A DNA stretch of 64,000 nucleotides. It comes from Vanilla planifolia. Taxonomy: Eukaryota; Streptophyta; Magnoliopsida; Asparagales; Orchidaceae. The translations under genes and the position numbers were made by a program. The notes beneath the pieces were generated by a model that saw nothing but the letters and a program-made list of their open reading frames with translations, did not search any database and had not been told where the DNA came from. The stretch covers positions 18,458,607-18,522,606 of the forward strand of contig CM043877.1 of assembly GCA_023846275.1 (NCBI GenBank). The letters run 5' to 3'. Below are positions 23,220-35,000 of this stretch, piece after piece. The first letter of the stretch is position 1. Each line of letters opens with the position of its first letter.

Positions 23220-26060
23220 ACATCATAATAAAACTAGAAACTAAGATGGAACTAGCTATTGATAATACTCCTACTAATTAGCATGACTAAATAAGGGAAG
23301 AGGATACCTATGCACAAATCATGAGCAAAATAACTAATAAGATGAAGGAGCATGTAAGAATAGGCTTTCACACTCATTTATAGTTTTGCAATGAATAAAC
23401 AACTTGTCTACATAGTGGGAGCAAAGAGGAAATTTTGTTAAAAGAAATTCTAAACTCAATAATATATGTAACTTGAAAAGAACATTGCAAACAATATTAA
23501 TGGATGATCAAGTAGTGATCAAGGAAGGAGCTCACTCAAATTAAGGATCATTATCTAATTTAGAAGCAATATTCCAACAACAAAACTTAATATGCCCTAG
23601 ATGTTAGATACTCAAGGATTTTGGGCTATAATTCCATGAAAAAGTAATTGAATCAAGCTTAATCTCAATGGAATATGATGACTTTACTCCTCTTCAAATA
23701 AGAAGGTCAAAAAAGAGCAAAAAAGACACTAAGCAACAAACTAGATTGAAATGAAATTGTAGGAGTGTTTAAATAGTATAATTTCTTGAAGCAAATCTAA
23801 TCAATAGATAATATTCTTATATGGAATATTAGGGGAGCTTTGAACCCTAAATCTATTGCTCAACTTATATATTACTTAGAACTAATAACATAGTGCTAGT
23901 AGCCTTGCTTGAACTTATGGAGCTTGTAAGAAAACTACTTGATCTAACTCTTACTCTAGGTTGTACCCACTATATTAGAAATCAATTTAATAAAATTTGG
24001 AAGCTTAGGAAACACATCCATTGCACTACTCTATATGTAGATGATCAACATATTCATCTAGTAATTAGGAATAGTCACAATATAACTTCTAATTACACCT
24101 TTATTTATTCCAAATATAAATAAACTTTAAGATAAGTCTTATGGATCAAGATTATTGAAATTGAAAACAACCAAAATGCATCATGGCTTACAAGGGGGAT
24201 TTTAATTTTATAGCTTCCTTGGATGGATACAAGGGAGCCTCAACTCCTAACCTTGTTGTAATCAATGAGTTTGCTTATTGTATAGGTTAATGTAGCTTGC
24301 CTAAAATTCCATTCAAGGGTGCTTCATTTACTTGGGTTAGAAAAAAGAAAGATAAATGAGTTTGGAATCATTTGACAAGGTAATGGTGAACAAATAATAG
24401 CTTGACAATAATTCAATTACAACTGTTGAGCACTTGTTCAAGATGGGATCTAATCATTCTTATCTTTTTCTACATCATTTAACTAAGTGAATTTATTGTC
24501 CAATGTAATTTAAATTTCCCAACATGTGATGATCATATCTTAGTTTCTATAAACTGATAGAAAACAATTAGAAAATCTTTACTCATCTAAATGGAATGTA
24601 ACCTTTAGCTTTCAAACTAGGACAACTAAAGTGCTATTCAAGGAAATAGAACAAAAGAAACTTTGGAAACATATTTCAAAATATTAAGAGATCAAAAAAG
24701 GAAGTAGGAATTAGAGAAAAGTGATTTTCATAAAATGGCTCATTAGAAGATACGACTTAATATAGCCAATTAGCAACTCATGGAAGAGCTAAACAAAAAG
24801 AAAACTTACTGGTGCTAGAAAGAAAGAGTAAAAATAGTTAAAAGAGGATAAGAAAAACAAATGTTTTTCATAATCTAATGAAATAAAAATTACAAAACTC
24901 CATATTAATGAATTTTAAGATAACAATGGCCTTAAAGTGTTTGGTCAAGAGTAATTACAAAATATTGTTGTACAATATTTTAAGGAGCTAATTACTAGAA
25001 AGTAAATTTTTATTAATGATGAATCACTAAATTGTATTAATCACTAAGAAAGATAACCACGTTTTTGCTAACAATATGGATCTGGAGCAGTTTCATCAAG
25101 TGGTCTTCCAATTAGACAAAGACGATACTACAAGTCCGTATAATTTTAATGGTGTTTTCTTAAACAATTATTGAAATATTATTACTATAGATGTTATGTA
25201 TGCTACAATGTATTTCATTACTAGCGGTGATTTTCCTAAGAGGATTGCTAGCTCACATTTAGTTCTCATATCGAAGTCTAACAATCCAATTACCTTTTAG
25301 GATTTTAGGCGAATATGTTTCAATTTTGTAGAAATTCTTCATATCAAAATATTGGTTGATAGATTGTAAAATCTACTAAATAAGATTCTATCACAAGAAC
25401 AAGCTCCTTTTACTCAAGGTATGGAGATTAAGGATAATATTTTGATTGCACGAGATCTCGTGACTTCATTGAATAAGAAAATCAAGAAGAACTTCATAAT
25501 AAAATTAGATATAAAGAATGCATTTAATAGTCTCTCCTAGACTTCTTCTTTATAGTTCAAGTCAAATTCAATTTTTTAGCCAAGTTTAACTCTTTAGTTA
25601 GAAATTTTATGAACAAAACTACATATCCATCATAATAAATGGCTTACCACATAGGTTTTAATCCAAAAAGGGTCCAATGCAAGATACTCTAATTCTCTTA
25701 CTACTTTTCACTATTATAATGAAAGTTTTTAGTAAATTTTAAAGTTGAATTTTAATAAGAGGTCAATCAAAGATTATGTTATAATAAAGGCTTCTCTAAC
25801 AATAACTTATCTCAACTATGCAAATGATATTTTTGCTTTCATTAGAGGAGATTTAAGGTCCTTAAAAGGCATTAACATGCATCCAAATACTTTGCAAAAA
25901 AAACCTCAAGAATTCAATTGAACAAGAAAAAATACAAAGTTTATGCATCTAGTAAGCTAAAAGTAATTGCAAGTAGAAGGAATGAAAAGATTCTAGGATA
26001 TAAGGAAAGTTTATTACCTATAATGGAAGCTATAGTTTTTGCCAATATCAAAAGTAGCAA
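23220..26060 (+). mobile_element. L1-type LINE, ORF2-bearing fragment (LINE-D)
   Basis: This is a second LINE, of a different subfamily from LINE-C, in the same orientation. A remnant of the ORF1 end may lie at 23220-23760. The endonuclease begins ILIWNIRGALNPKSIAQL (about 23813). It continues with LVALLE (about 23900), a GDFNFIASLDGYKGAST-like core (about 24190) and IPFKGASFTWVRKKK (about 24308). The reverse transcriptase shows FPKRIASSHLVLISKSNNP (about 25225), DFRRICF, KDNILIARDLV (about 25430), FIIKLDIKNAFNSL (about 25496), and a catalytic box reading YAND (25817-25828), where Asn replaces the first Asp of the usual (F/Y)ADD. Stops and frame changes are numerous. The 3' RNase H end was not found, so it is truncated or diverged at the right. 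Confidence 0.7.
23893..24123 (+). pseudogene. LINE-D endonuclease, open segment
   Basis: A 76-codon open stretch inside the endonuclease domain: VALLELMELVRKLLDLTLTLG, then TTLYVDDQHIHLVIRN and YTFIYSKYK. It fits the L1 endonuclease pattern (LAL-E--------L---G, then IYVDD--I---I------ and T-IYSK). The start ATG is internal to the domain and not a real initiation site. Confidence 0.6.
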
Positions 26061-28079
26061 TGGTATTTCAATTATCAATTTTTAGAGCTAGTCATTGATC
26101 TTGAATGCTCTTCGTTAACAAAATGATAATGAGCATCATAACCACACACTTGGGTATTATATATAGCATCCAATAGATAAAGTAGATGAATATAAAGCTC
26201 CTAATTACTTAGAATAATATAAAATTGATAAAAACAAAGCTACGATGGCTCTTGCAAAATTTGTAAGCCATGAAAGTAAATTACAAGTAGATGAAGGAAT
26301 ATTTATGGTTAATAAATGTAGGGCTATCATAGTAATGAAGAAAGTTAGAATACCCTATATTAGAATATCATGTAAAATCATAAGCTTGACTGTACTTAAT
26401 GTAGAAAATGATAAATTTAAAAATTAATGATCGAGCTTAGCTTGTTCAACCTTCATATAATACATTGATCTCCATTGCACTTTACATTTTTTCAATTTTA
26501 GGCACCCAGCCTCAAAGCACTATTCCTCGTGTATATTATGACAGCAACTCATCTTAATGTACGTGCACTCCTCTAGGTACTATTCACATTGATGGATCAT
26601 TGAATGAAGATTTCTTATACTTTAGCTTAGTACATCCCGTAAATGTTACTGTTATTCTTATATTCTATTATAATGATACAACATCATCCTTTGCCCTCTA
26701 TCAGACTCAATAATTAATTTAACTAACACCTTTTAAGTTCATCATAAACTCAAGCCTTATACTAGATAAGTACAAATGCTTGAACATTATTCATTTCAAT
26801 GCTTACTTAGACTCAGACAACTTCTCCATCACACTCCAATGATGTATCATTAGTATTATTTAAATGATAGCTATTTCGCTTCACATGATGCAAACCTATT
26901 TTTTGCATTGACATGTACGTTCAAGCAAACCACTTAGCTCTATCTCATATATGTATGATACTAGCACACTGCTTAATCATTTTGTATGTTATGGTGTCTC
27001 AACCAATGCATAACATGCTCTAGCACTAATGATTACTTGTTTCATGTGTTTCAAAACACAATCTTGTATTTCATAATTGAAGATATAGTTTAAAAAAATG
27101 CTTTATCCTTTGCATATGTTTTAAATCTATGTTGTATATTAAATGACATATATATTCTAGTATTAATAATGACTAATTATATTTATGAAAACAAGATTTA
27201 AAAAGAATTCATGTATGAGAAGAGTATCATAAGTGCCATAAGAGAAATATTATTTGTTTTAATAATCATATCATAATAAAGAAAAAAATAAAGATTACTC
27301 ATGATAGTTGTTATACTATCAAGAGAAATACTTTATGAGTTATTACAATATTTGAAACCCTTAACCTTTGGAGTTTTCATGAGAGTAAATATTCTTATTT
27401 ATACTTGTAATACACTTGATCCTATCTCTTACCTAAAATAATAACTCATCTGACTATTAGTCACAATAGTTTTGATATCATCAAACTACCATAAGGGACA
27501 TAGGGTTAACATAAGCAAGATAATCATACACATTTCCTATCCTTTGCATCCAATCCTTAGCTGGGAAAAGTTCAATGGTACTAGTAATATGTGGTGGATG
27601 TAATTTGAGAATTACTCCAAGTGATTAGTAACTTAATTTCTATCATGCCTTCCATTTCTTATGGAAGTATATTCTTTTTGGCTTTGCATTCTTGCTAACA
27701 TCATACATGTTCTTTAGATCCCTGATGCCTTGTGAAGCTACTTGCTTCCTGACTTTATTGTTAGAACTAGCTACTTCCTCTCACAAGCAAGCATATTTTT
27801 CCACTCCATTTCTACATATGTTAAGGGTTTAAATCTTTTTGTTGTATATATTCCAATAATTACATGATATGCATTATTTAAAATTACAATCAATCTATGA
27901 TTCTTCACATAAGCCATCTAGTATATTGACATTTGATTTTCCTCTAAGCACTTTTTAGCCATTATTCATAATTCATACATGATTTTCCAAAAATATACTC
28001 AAATTATGTCCTTACCACAATCTTATGGGTTAGCTTAACACCTTTAGAATTCCTTAAATCATCTTATATTTTATTTTAT
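26061..28079. other. Unassigned AT-rich sequence
   Basis: A 60-codon frame at 26245-26427 has no recognisable domain and may be a tail of LINE-D. Nothing else stands out apart from scattered ATATGT words. Confidence 0.35.
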
Positions 28080-28600
28080 TTTTTTATGACATACCATATG
28101 TCTCCCCTTCATATACTATTTGTTTGTGTCCTCTTAGCAAAAAATTTGATCCAGTGATAGACCAAACATTTTGTGCCACTTGACATACCATGCATTCTCA
28201 TTAATGTATTATATGACTACTCTTGCTCCTTTATATAGCATAACAGGCTCATCTGAATAGGTTATGGATGGAACTATCTTTGCAAACTTGCATATCATAT
28301 GTTAATTTTAGGCATATTGTATGTTTTCCTTGGGTTTGTTCCAACTCACATATTGTTTGAAACATACTATATGTTAGTCTTAAGTTTAACTTATCTATAT
28401 TCATTTTGAGTATGATGTATTGTACATGAAGCTAATGTATCATATGTGAAAGCCAAGGTATCGTTTGCCTTTATTAGTGTATTATATGTAAATCTCTATT
28501 TTAGTTCATTCTCAAGCTAGGCATGTCTCATGTATCATATGTGATCCCTCACTTGCTATATGTTAGTCTTATTTTCAATACTTACTATTCTAGAATTTTC
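28080..28600. repeat. Degenerate CATATG-word repeat
   Basis: Variants of ATATCATATGTTA, ATACTATATGTTAGTCTTA and GTATCATATGTGA recur about every 50-90 bp over 500 bp. The intervening text is not obviously conserved, so this is either a very old tandem array or a word bias. Confidence 0.35.
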
Positions 28601-28899
28601 TTAACCTTCTTAAGTTTTTTCATTCACATTGTAAAAAACAATTAGCAAGCATATAGTAAGAAATGAATGGTCAATTATATGTGTGCTCTCTATTATGGTG
28701 TTGACACATACTGACCACCTTAGGTTATCTTGTTTTACTAAATTGTCCACCCTAGGTTTGTCCATCTCTAAATTGTCATGCTAAACCTTTATAATTTGGA
28801 TTTGCACCTTACATTCAATCTTAAGTTTTGAGTCCTAAGTTGTCTTTGTTCTTATAATTCTCCTTCTTATGACTTCAATTATTTTTATACTACTTTTAT

Positions 28900-30960
28900 G
28901 ATGTCTTTGATTTATTTATTTATAAAATAAAAAATTGGTACTTAAAAATTTCTTTTACCTTTTTTTTTAAAATGTTTTCCTATTTTAACATAGAAAGCCA
29001 TCATACATACATATAAATAATAAAACATTCTTGATGTTTGTAAAATCCTTTTTGAATTTGAAAAGAATAAAAGCTTTTTATTTGTAGTGAAATAAAATCA
29101 CATTTTTGAAACCAAATATTTTTCTAAAATTTTAGTAGAAAATTTTCAAACCATTCCAAATTATTAAAACTACAAGCATTAGAACAAAGTAATGATTAAA
29201 GTAAGTTCGTTGTCAGAATAACATAATTTCATATATAAAACATAATACAAAATATCTAAGAAATAGTAAAATGAAAACCCAAATCTATGTCATCCTCTGT
29301 AGTCACATGATGTGCATCATTTTAACTTATAAAATTTAAGCCAAAGAAATCTCTAAGTTAGTCAACACAAGCTCAGTAAACAAAATCTTTATATGCTTAA
29401 TATAAAACATTACAAACTTGGCATAATAGCACACTAGGTTCAATAAGCACACATTTTTTAATAAAACCAACATAATATAAATGAAATGAAAACATATCAG
29501 TAACCCATACCATATTTTAATTAATTATGATTCTTTAGTTCCTTATTTTATTTTATTTTCCCTTGATTACATATTCATTTCAAATTTCTATAAAATTTTG
29601 CATTAATCCACATATTTTTGGTTTTTTGTTGTTATTTGACTAAACTAGTGTAGACTTTTTATGGCTATACGAGAATTTTACCTATAATGAACACCTTGTG
29701 AATTTAATAGGCCAAAGAAATTATCTCATTTTTTAGTACATCATTAATAGGTTATATCCAGTGCTATATCCAATATAAGATGTTCTAATGATTATGCATG
29801 CCCTTTCCCTTTTTCTTTTATATTATTTAGCCTAAAATCTTTTTATAATTTTCCAAATTTCTCATACCTTTTATTTATATTATAAGCATATTTTCCTTTT
29901 TTATATGGTTTTCTTATTAACACACTTAACCATGCCCAATTCCAGATGATTATATGCCTTTTCAAAGTAATTAGTGCATATAAATATAGTTATTCCACAT
30001 ATAACATAAGAAGAGAGCATAAGCCAACCATGTGATCATAATAAATTAATCAAGCAAGCTAATATCCACGAAACATTAAATAAGTAACACTTTTGCACCA
30101 TATGCTATGAAGATTTTTACAATTATTAAAAAATCATTTTTACTAATCATTCACTAATTAAAATAATGCATCATCAATTTGTGGCTATGTCATATGACTT
30201 CAAGAACTTCCCAAAGTGAAATTACTTTCCTTTCCATGGTTGTCCTTACTTTTCTTAGCTTCTACCAATGACAACCTCTCCTAATTTTTTTCTAAAATTT
30301 CTAAAATCCTTTAGCAACTAATAATTGGTACTTTTATAATCTCTTTGTGGTCCTTATTCTTCTTTGACATCCTCAAATTCTTCATCAGACACCTCAACTT
30401 TGCAACTCTTCTTTTTTTGGTGATTTCTGCTACATAGAATTACTACCCATGTGAGTTTTAACAAATTTGGTTTTATAGATTTAGAAAATAAATTAAAATT
30501 AAATTAAAACTTAGGGATTACTATATTTCTTTTTTTATCAATTTAATCTCCAAAAATTCATGAGCCAATTTTATTTGATTCATGTTGATAAATTCAACAT
30601 ATTGTCTAGTTATCTTATCTTTTTCATGTCATTTAATATTTTTAATATTTTTTTAATCTAAAAATATTTATAATAATTATTTTATTATTTTTTTAAAATT
30701 GATCAACATATTATCTTGTTATAGTAATTTTTTTAATCTAAAAATCTTTCTTTTTCATGTCAAGATGATTTATATTATACTACTTTATGAGCTTTATGTC
30801 TTAGTTTAGTTTCATAATATTTTACTTAGATATTTTTAATAATTTTTGAAATATAGTAAGTCTATTATTTAAATTACTATTTAATTCTTATTAATTTTCA
30901 ACATTTGTCTTTATATCCTAGACAACTTTGATTTTACCAACTTGAGATTTGAGTTTTTAA
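28900..30960. repeat. Dispersed repeat R2, copy 2
   Basis: Co-linear with 10690-12540, with the same landmark words in the same order and spacing (for example ATACAAAATATCTAAGAAATA near 29247, CATCATTTTAACTTATAAA near 29314 and CTTAACCATGCCCAATT near 29925). There are no coding traces. The 3' continuation differs from copy 1, which is interrupted there by the solo LTR. Confidence 0.55.
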
Positions 30961-31029
30961 TGGATCATACTCTCATTTTTATAATTTATCTGTCACCTTT
31001 ATTTATTGCACCCATTTTAAGCAAAGTAT

Positions 31030-32340
31030 ATTTTTTTAGAAAAATTAAATTAATACTAACTTAGTCCTTGCTTAATTCTAATTTATTAACATAATCCTAA
31101 GCTCATCTAATCATAATCTTAAACCTAATATAATTTAGCTCTAACATATTCCTAGTCCTAATCTTATCTTAATCTAATTATAAACCTAAACATTATCTTA
31201 ACATTGTCTTAGTCACCTCTACTTGGTTCTAATCTTAAACATATCTTAGCTATATTATTATACCAAAATTTTGTTGTACATTTATCATTACCTAAAACTA
31301 GCTATAATCTTTTAATTTTAAATCTTATTCTAACTCTAATATAATGCCACTAACTTAGCCCTTTGTTTATAATTATTTCAAAATATGCTATAATATTAAT
31401 CTTAATTTGAATCCTAATATAAATCATAATCTTAACACCTAATACAATTTAAGCAAGTCTAGTCATCTTAGTCCTAACCTTATTTTAACTTTAAACTTAA
31501 ATTAATACTAAATCTAATATTGTCTTGATCAAATTCTTATTTTTATCTTAATTTAATCATATTCTTAAACTTATCTTAACTTAATCTTATCGTTAACCTA
31601 TTCCTAATCTTAATCATATCATAGTTATATTCTCAAACCAAAATAAGTTCTAAAACCTATCATTATCTTAACTTAATTCTAATTCTTTATTCTTAGACCT
31701 AGTGTTAATCTTAATCTATTCCAACTAACATAGCTCAAAACTAATTCTAGCCTTAGTTTTAAATATGTTATAATCATAATTATTACTTGTCTTAAGTGTA
31801 ATGCTAATCTTCACATATAATCATAAACCTAACTTAGTCTTGTCCTAACATAATCCTTGTCCTTACATTAAAGCTAAATGTGTGCTAAACCTAACCTAAT
31901 CCTAACCAAAAAAAAATATAACCCCATAATCTTAAACATAGTTTTAGTCCTAACATACTTATCCTAACATAGCTTTATATTTATCTTAATACTAGTTTAG
32001 ACTTGTTATAAATGTGACATAATCCTAATCTTTACTTACCCTTAACTCTAACCTAATATAGCCCTAACCAAACATACTTATAACTTACTTCTAATCTTAA
32101 GTTTAACTTGATCTTATCATAACACAACTTAGCCCTATCATAATCATATGATTATGGAAACCTTTAAGCTAAATAAGTCCTAATGCTAACCTAGTCTTAA
32201 CCAAATTTTAATTCCTTAGTCTTAGACATATTTTTAATCCTAATATACTTCTATTAACTAACTCTAAACTTATTAGTCCTAGTTTAAACTTAATTTCACA
32301 TGTGATTTGATTTTATTCCTAACCTAATCTTTATCTTATA
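31030..32340. repeat. Long degenerate CTAA-rich tract
   Basis: For about 1.3 kb the sequence is built from imperfect 5-7 bp words: CCTAA, CTTAAC, TAATCCTAA, CCTAACCTAATCC. The look is that of a decayed short-unit satellite or telomere-like (CCCTAAA-related) array, although no run of exact plant telomere units is present. There is no coding frame. Confidence 0.6.
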
Positions 32341-32489
32341 GTCATCCTTAATTATAAGCATCATTATCATGCCACACCTATATTGTTGTTTTTACTTAAT
32401 GAAATAATCATTTTATTAGAGCATTAATGTAGTAATTAAGGACACTTTATACCTCATGTAAGGAATGCTTATATCACTTCTTACTCTTA

Positions 32490-32492
<3 letters not shown>

Positions 32493-32561
<69 letters not shown>
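32493..32561. repeat. (TA)n microsatellite
   Basis: About 68 bp of uninterrupted alternating AT. Confidence 0.95.
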
Positions 32562-32564
<3 letters not shown>

Positions 32565-32919
32565 TGTGATAAAGTAATAACATTTGTAAAAGTGTAATTC
32601 TTTATTAAAATTATATGTATAGATGAGACTCAATCATTAATGACTCATAATTCATTTATATTGTTACATTGATCTAGTTCTCTTTATATGCTAATGACAT
32701 GCCTTATAAAGTAAGCAAAATAAATAATAAGCATAAAAGTTTAATAATATTTCTAAATAATAAATATCATTTAAAAATAAATTATAATAAATACAAAAAT
32801 ATAGAATAAAACTAATTAACACATTATCATGACATACATAGCATAGAGTTACCAAATATATATAGCATTATCACTCTCCTAAATAAGATAGAGCAATCTT
32901 TCTAAACTTACATCATACA

Positions 32920-33300
32920 TGCATATAATTGGGATGCTTCCATTGATGATAATGAGTTATGTGATCTTAATATTGCTATTCAAGATCAAAATGGGAAACT
33001 TATTAATATTATTGGGTGAACTATTTTTTCTTCTACTCTAATAACCATGAAGAAGCATGTCATTTAGAAAAAAAGTTACTACATCATTACTATAATATCT
33101 TTATTGATGAGCGTTTGGTTTAAATCAGACTCTATCTTTGATATCTCATCTCTTAATGATGTTATTCTACATCTAAAGGATGATGAGGAGTGGACTTTTA
33201 TGATTTTTCTTATTCACTCCTTTGAACATACATTTTTCATCCTTAACTAATAAGCATATCTTGGTTGGCCAATAATTTTAATTATATCCCTCTACTTATC
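32920..33300 (+). mobile_element. Possible LINE RNase H scrap
   Basis: The + strand reads NWDASIDDNELCDLNIAIQDQNGKLINIIG, then an E-ACHLEKKLL-like stretch and IFIDERLV. This loosely follows the RNase H pattern of plant LINEs (IRD-NG----------A-----L--GL, then I-IE-DS). The match is weak and unsupported by flanking domains. Confidence 0.25.
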
Positions 33301-34148
33301 AAGCACTATAAAATACCAATGATAATAAACCTCAACTCATCAAGCCTATATTAAGTATTAGCAATACCAAATAGAATAAAGTTTGGCTCAACTCATCATA
33401 TAAGACACTTATTGATTTGTCTATACCTTGTTTTAGAGTCACAACAACAAAACCTGACTCATGAGAATAACAAAAAAATTGAGAAAAATAGAAGAAGAAA
33501 AGAGTTTTTGTAATAAGAAGATAGAATTTTCCAAAAAAATAGTCTTGTTTCATTCAGTCTTATTATCCCTTTCTCATGTTATCCTTACCTCACTTGATTT
33601 CTTTAGTTATTGTTGCTTAAATAAATTCCAAAATCTACTTTCAAATTATAGCAAGCTTTTAATAAATAACCATTTTATTTCACTTTTTCTCTTCTCTTTT
33701 CTCTTTTTTATTGGTTGAAGGTTATGGCAACTCCTTTTTTATTGAAGCTTATTGCATCCTCTTCTTCTACTTTCTGCTCAAAATAGTAACGACTTTCTCA
33801 ATCACTCAACAAATAATTAATTGACTAAAAGCTTTCTCGTGCAAGGAAATTAGCACACTACCTTCTTAATTCTTATCCCAAAGTAGCAATTAAGATAGCA
33901 CTTAAGTCAAAACAATAAAAACATTTATTAATAACTACTTAAGAGAAGAGATAATTAGCCATTGCTTTAAGAAGATAAATTTAATAATTCATTTATTTTC
34001 TTATTCCAAACAATTTAAAGTAATCATATAGTCTACAAGAATGATAAAACACTTATTAATAAACTCTTTTTGACAAGTTCCTTTTAAAAATATACTCATT
34101 ATAGGAATTTAGAATATTATATAACTATCACATTTTATGAAAAGTGAT

Positions 34149-34151
<3 letters not shown>
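33301..34151. other. Unassigned AT-rich sequence
   Basis: Two short overlapping frames on opposite strands (33332-33553 minus, 33461-33718 plus) show no domain and consist of low-complexity Lys/Phe/Ser-rich text. Nothing else is seen. Confidence 0.4.

Positions 34152-34239
<88 letters not shown>
34152..34239. repeat. (TA)n microsatellite
   Basis: About 88 bp of uninterrupted alternating AT, the longest pure dinucleotide run in the window. Confidence 0.95.
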
Positions 34240-34241
<2 letters not shown>

Positions 34242-34359
34242 TTTTACTTGATTAAAATTCAAAATATTAATTTCATTTATCAAGTAGTATTATATTCACA
34301 AATACATAAATATATTAAACATAAAATATCATATAAAATAAAAATTCAAGATATTATAC

Positions 34360-35000
34360 TAACCTAGTCCTAACTAAATATAATCCTAATCTTAACTTAT
34401 ATCACTAATCTAGTTCTAACTTAACCCACAAAATAACCTAAATACCTAACTCTATTCTATCATTAATATTATCCTAATCGTAATGTAATCCTAATCATAT
34501 AAACTAATCTTAGTTTTAAATTAACTTAGCCATGACTTAATTTAATCTCTATGTGACCTAATTCTAACATAATTCTTAACTTATCATAGTTTTAACCTTG
34601 TTCTAAACTTAACATTGCCTTAGTCATACATCTTAATTTTGTTCTAATATAATCTTAGTGTAAATCGCATTCTAATAACTTAGTCTTAATAAATTATTTG
34701 TAGTTGTATTTTTTAATTTTGAATGTATCAAAGTCACAACTTTATTTTAAACCAAAGATAATCTTAGCCCTTCATTCTAACCTCTTCTTAATCTAGTCCT
34801 ATTGCTAACCTTCTCTTAGACTAGTTGAAGCTCTAATAGCTTGGTTCTAAAACAAAGCTAATCCTAATCTTAGTCTTGTCTTAACTTAATCATAGTAGTT
34901 CTAATCCATGCCTCTAATTTGTATATGAACTTGATAACTTAACCTCTTAAAGAAACTTTGATCCTAACTTAATCCTAACCATCCTAGTCTTAATTTCTTA
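34360..35000. repeat. Degenerate CTAA-rich tract
   Basis: Same character as 31030-32340: repeated ACCTAGTCCTAAC, ATCCTAATC and CTTAACTTA words. Both tracts probably once formed one array, now split by the stretch at 32341-34359 that includes the two microsatellites. Confidence 0.5.

Noticed and set aside
28080-28600. CRISPR-like regularly spaced repeats
   Set aside because: The recurring words are short, diverged and irregularly spaced in a plant nuclear context; no true direct-repeat/spacer structure.
34137-34367. 76-codon open frame of Ile-Tyr repeats
   Set aside because: It is the translation of the TA microsatellite, not a gene.
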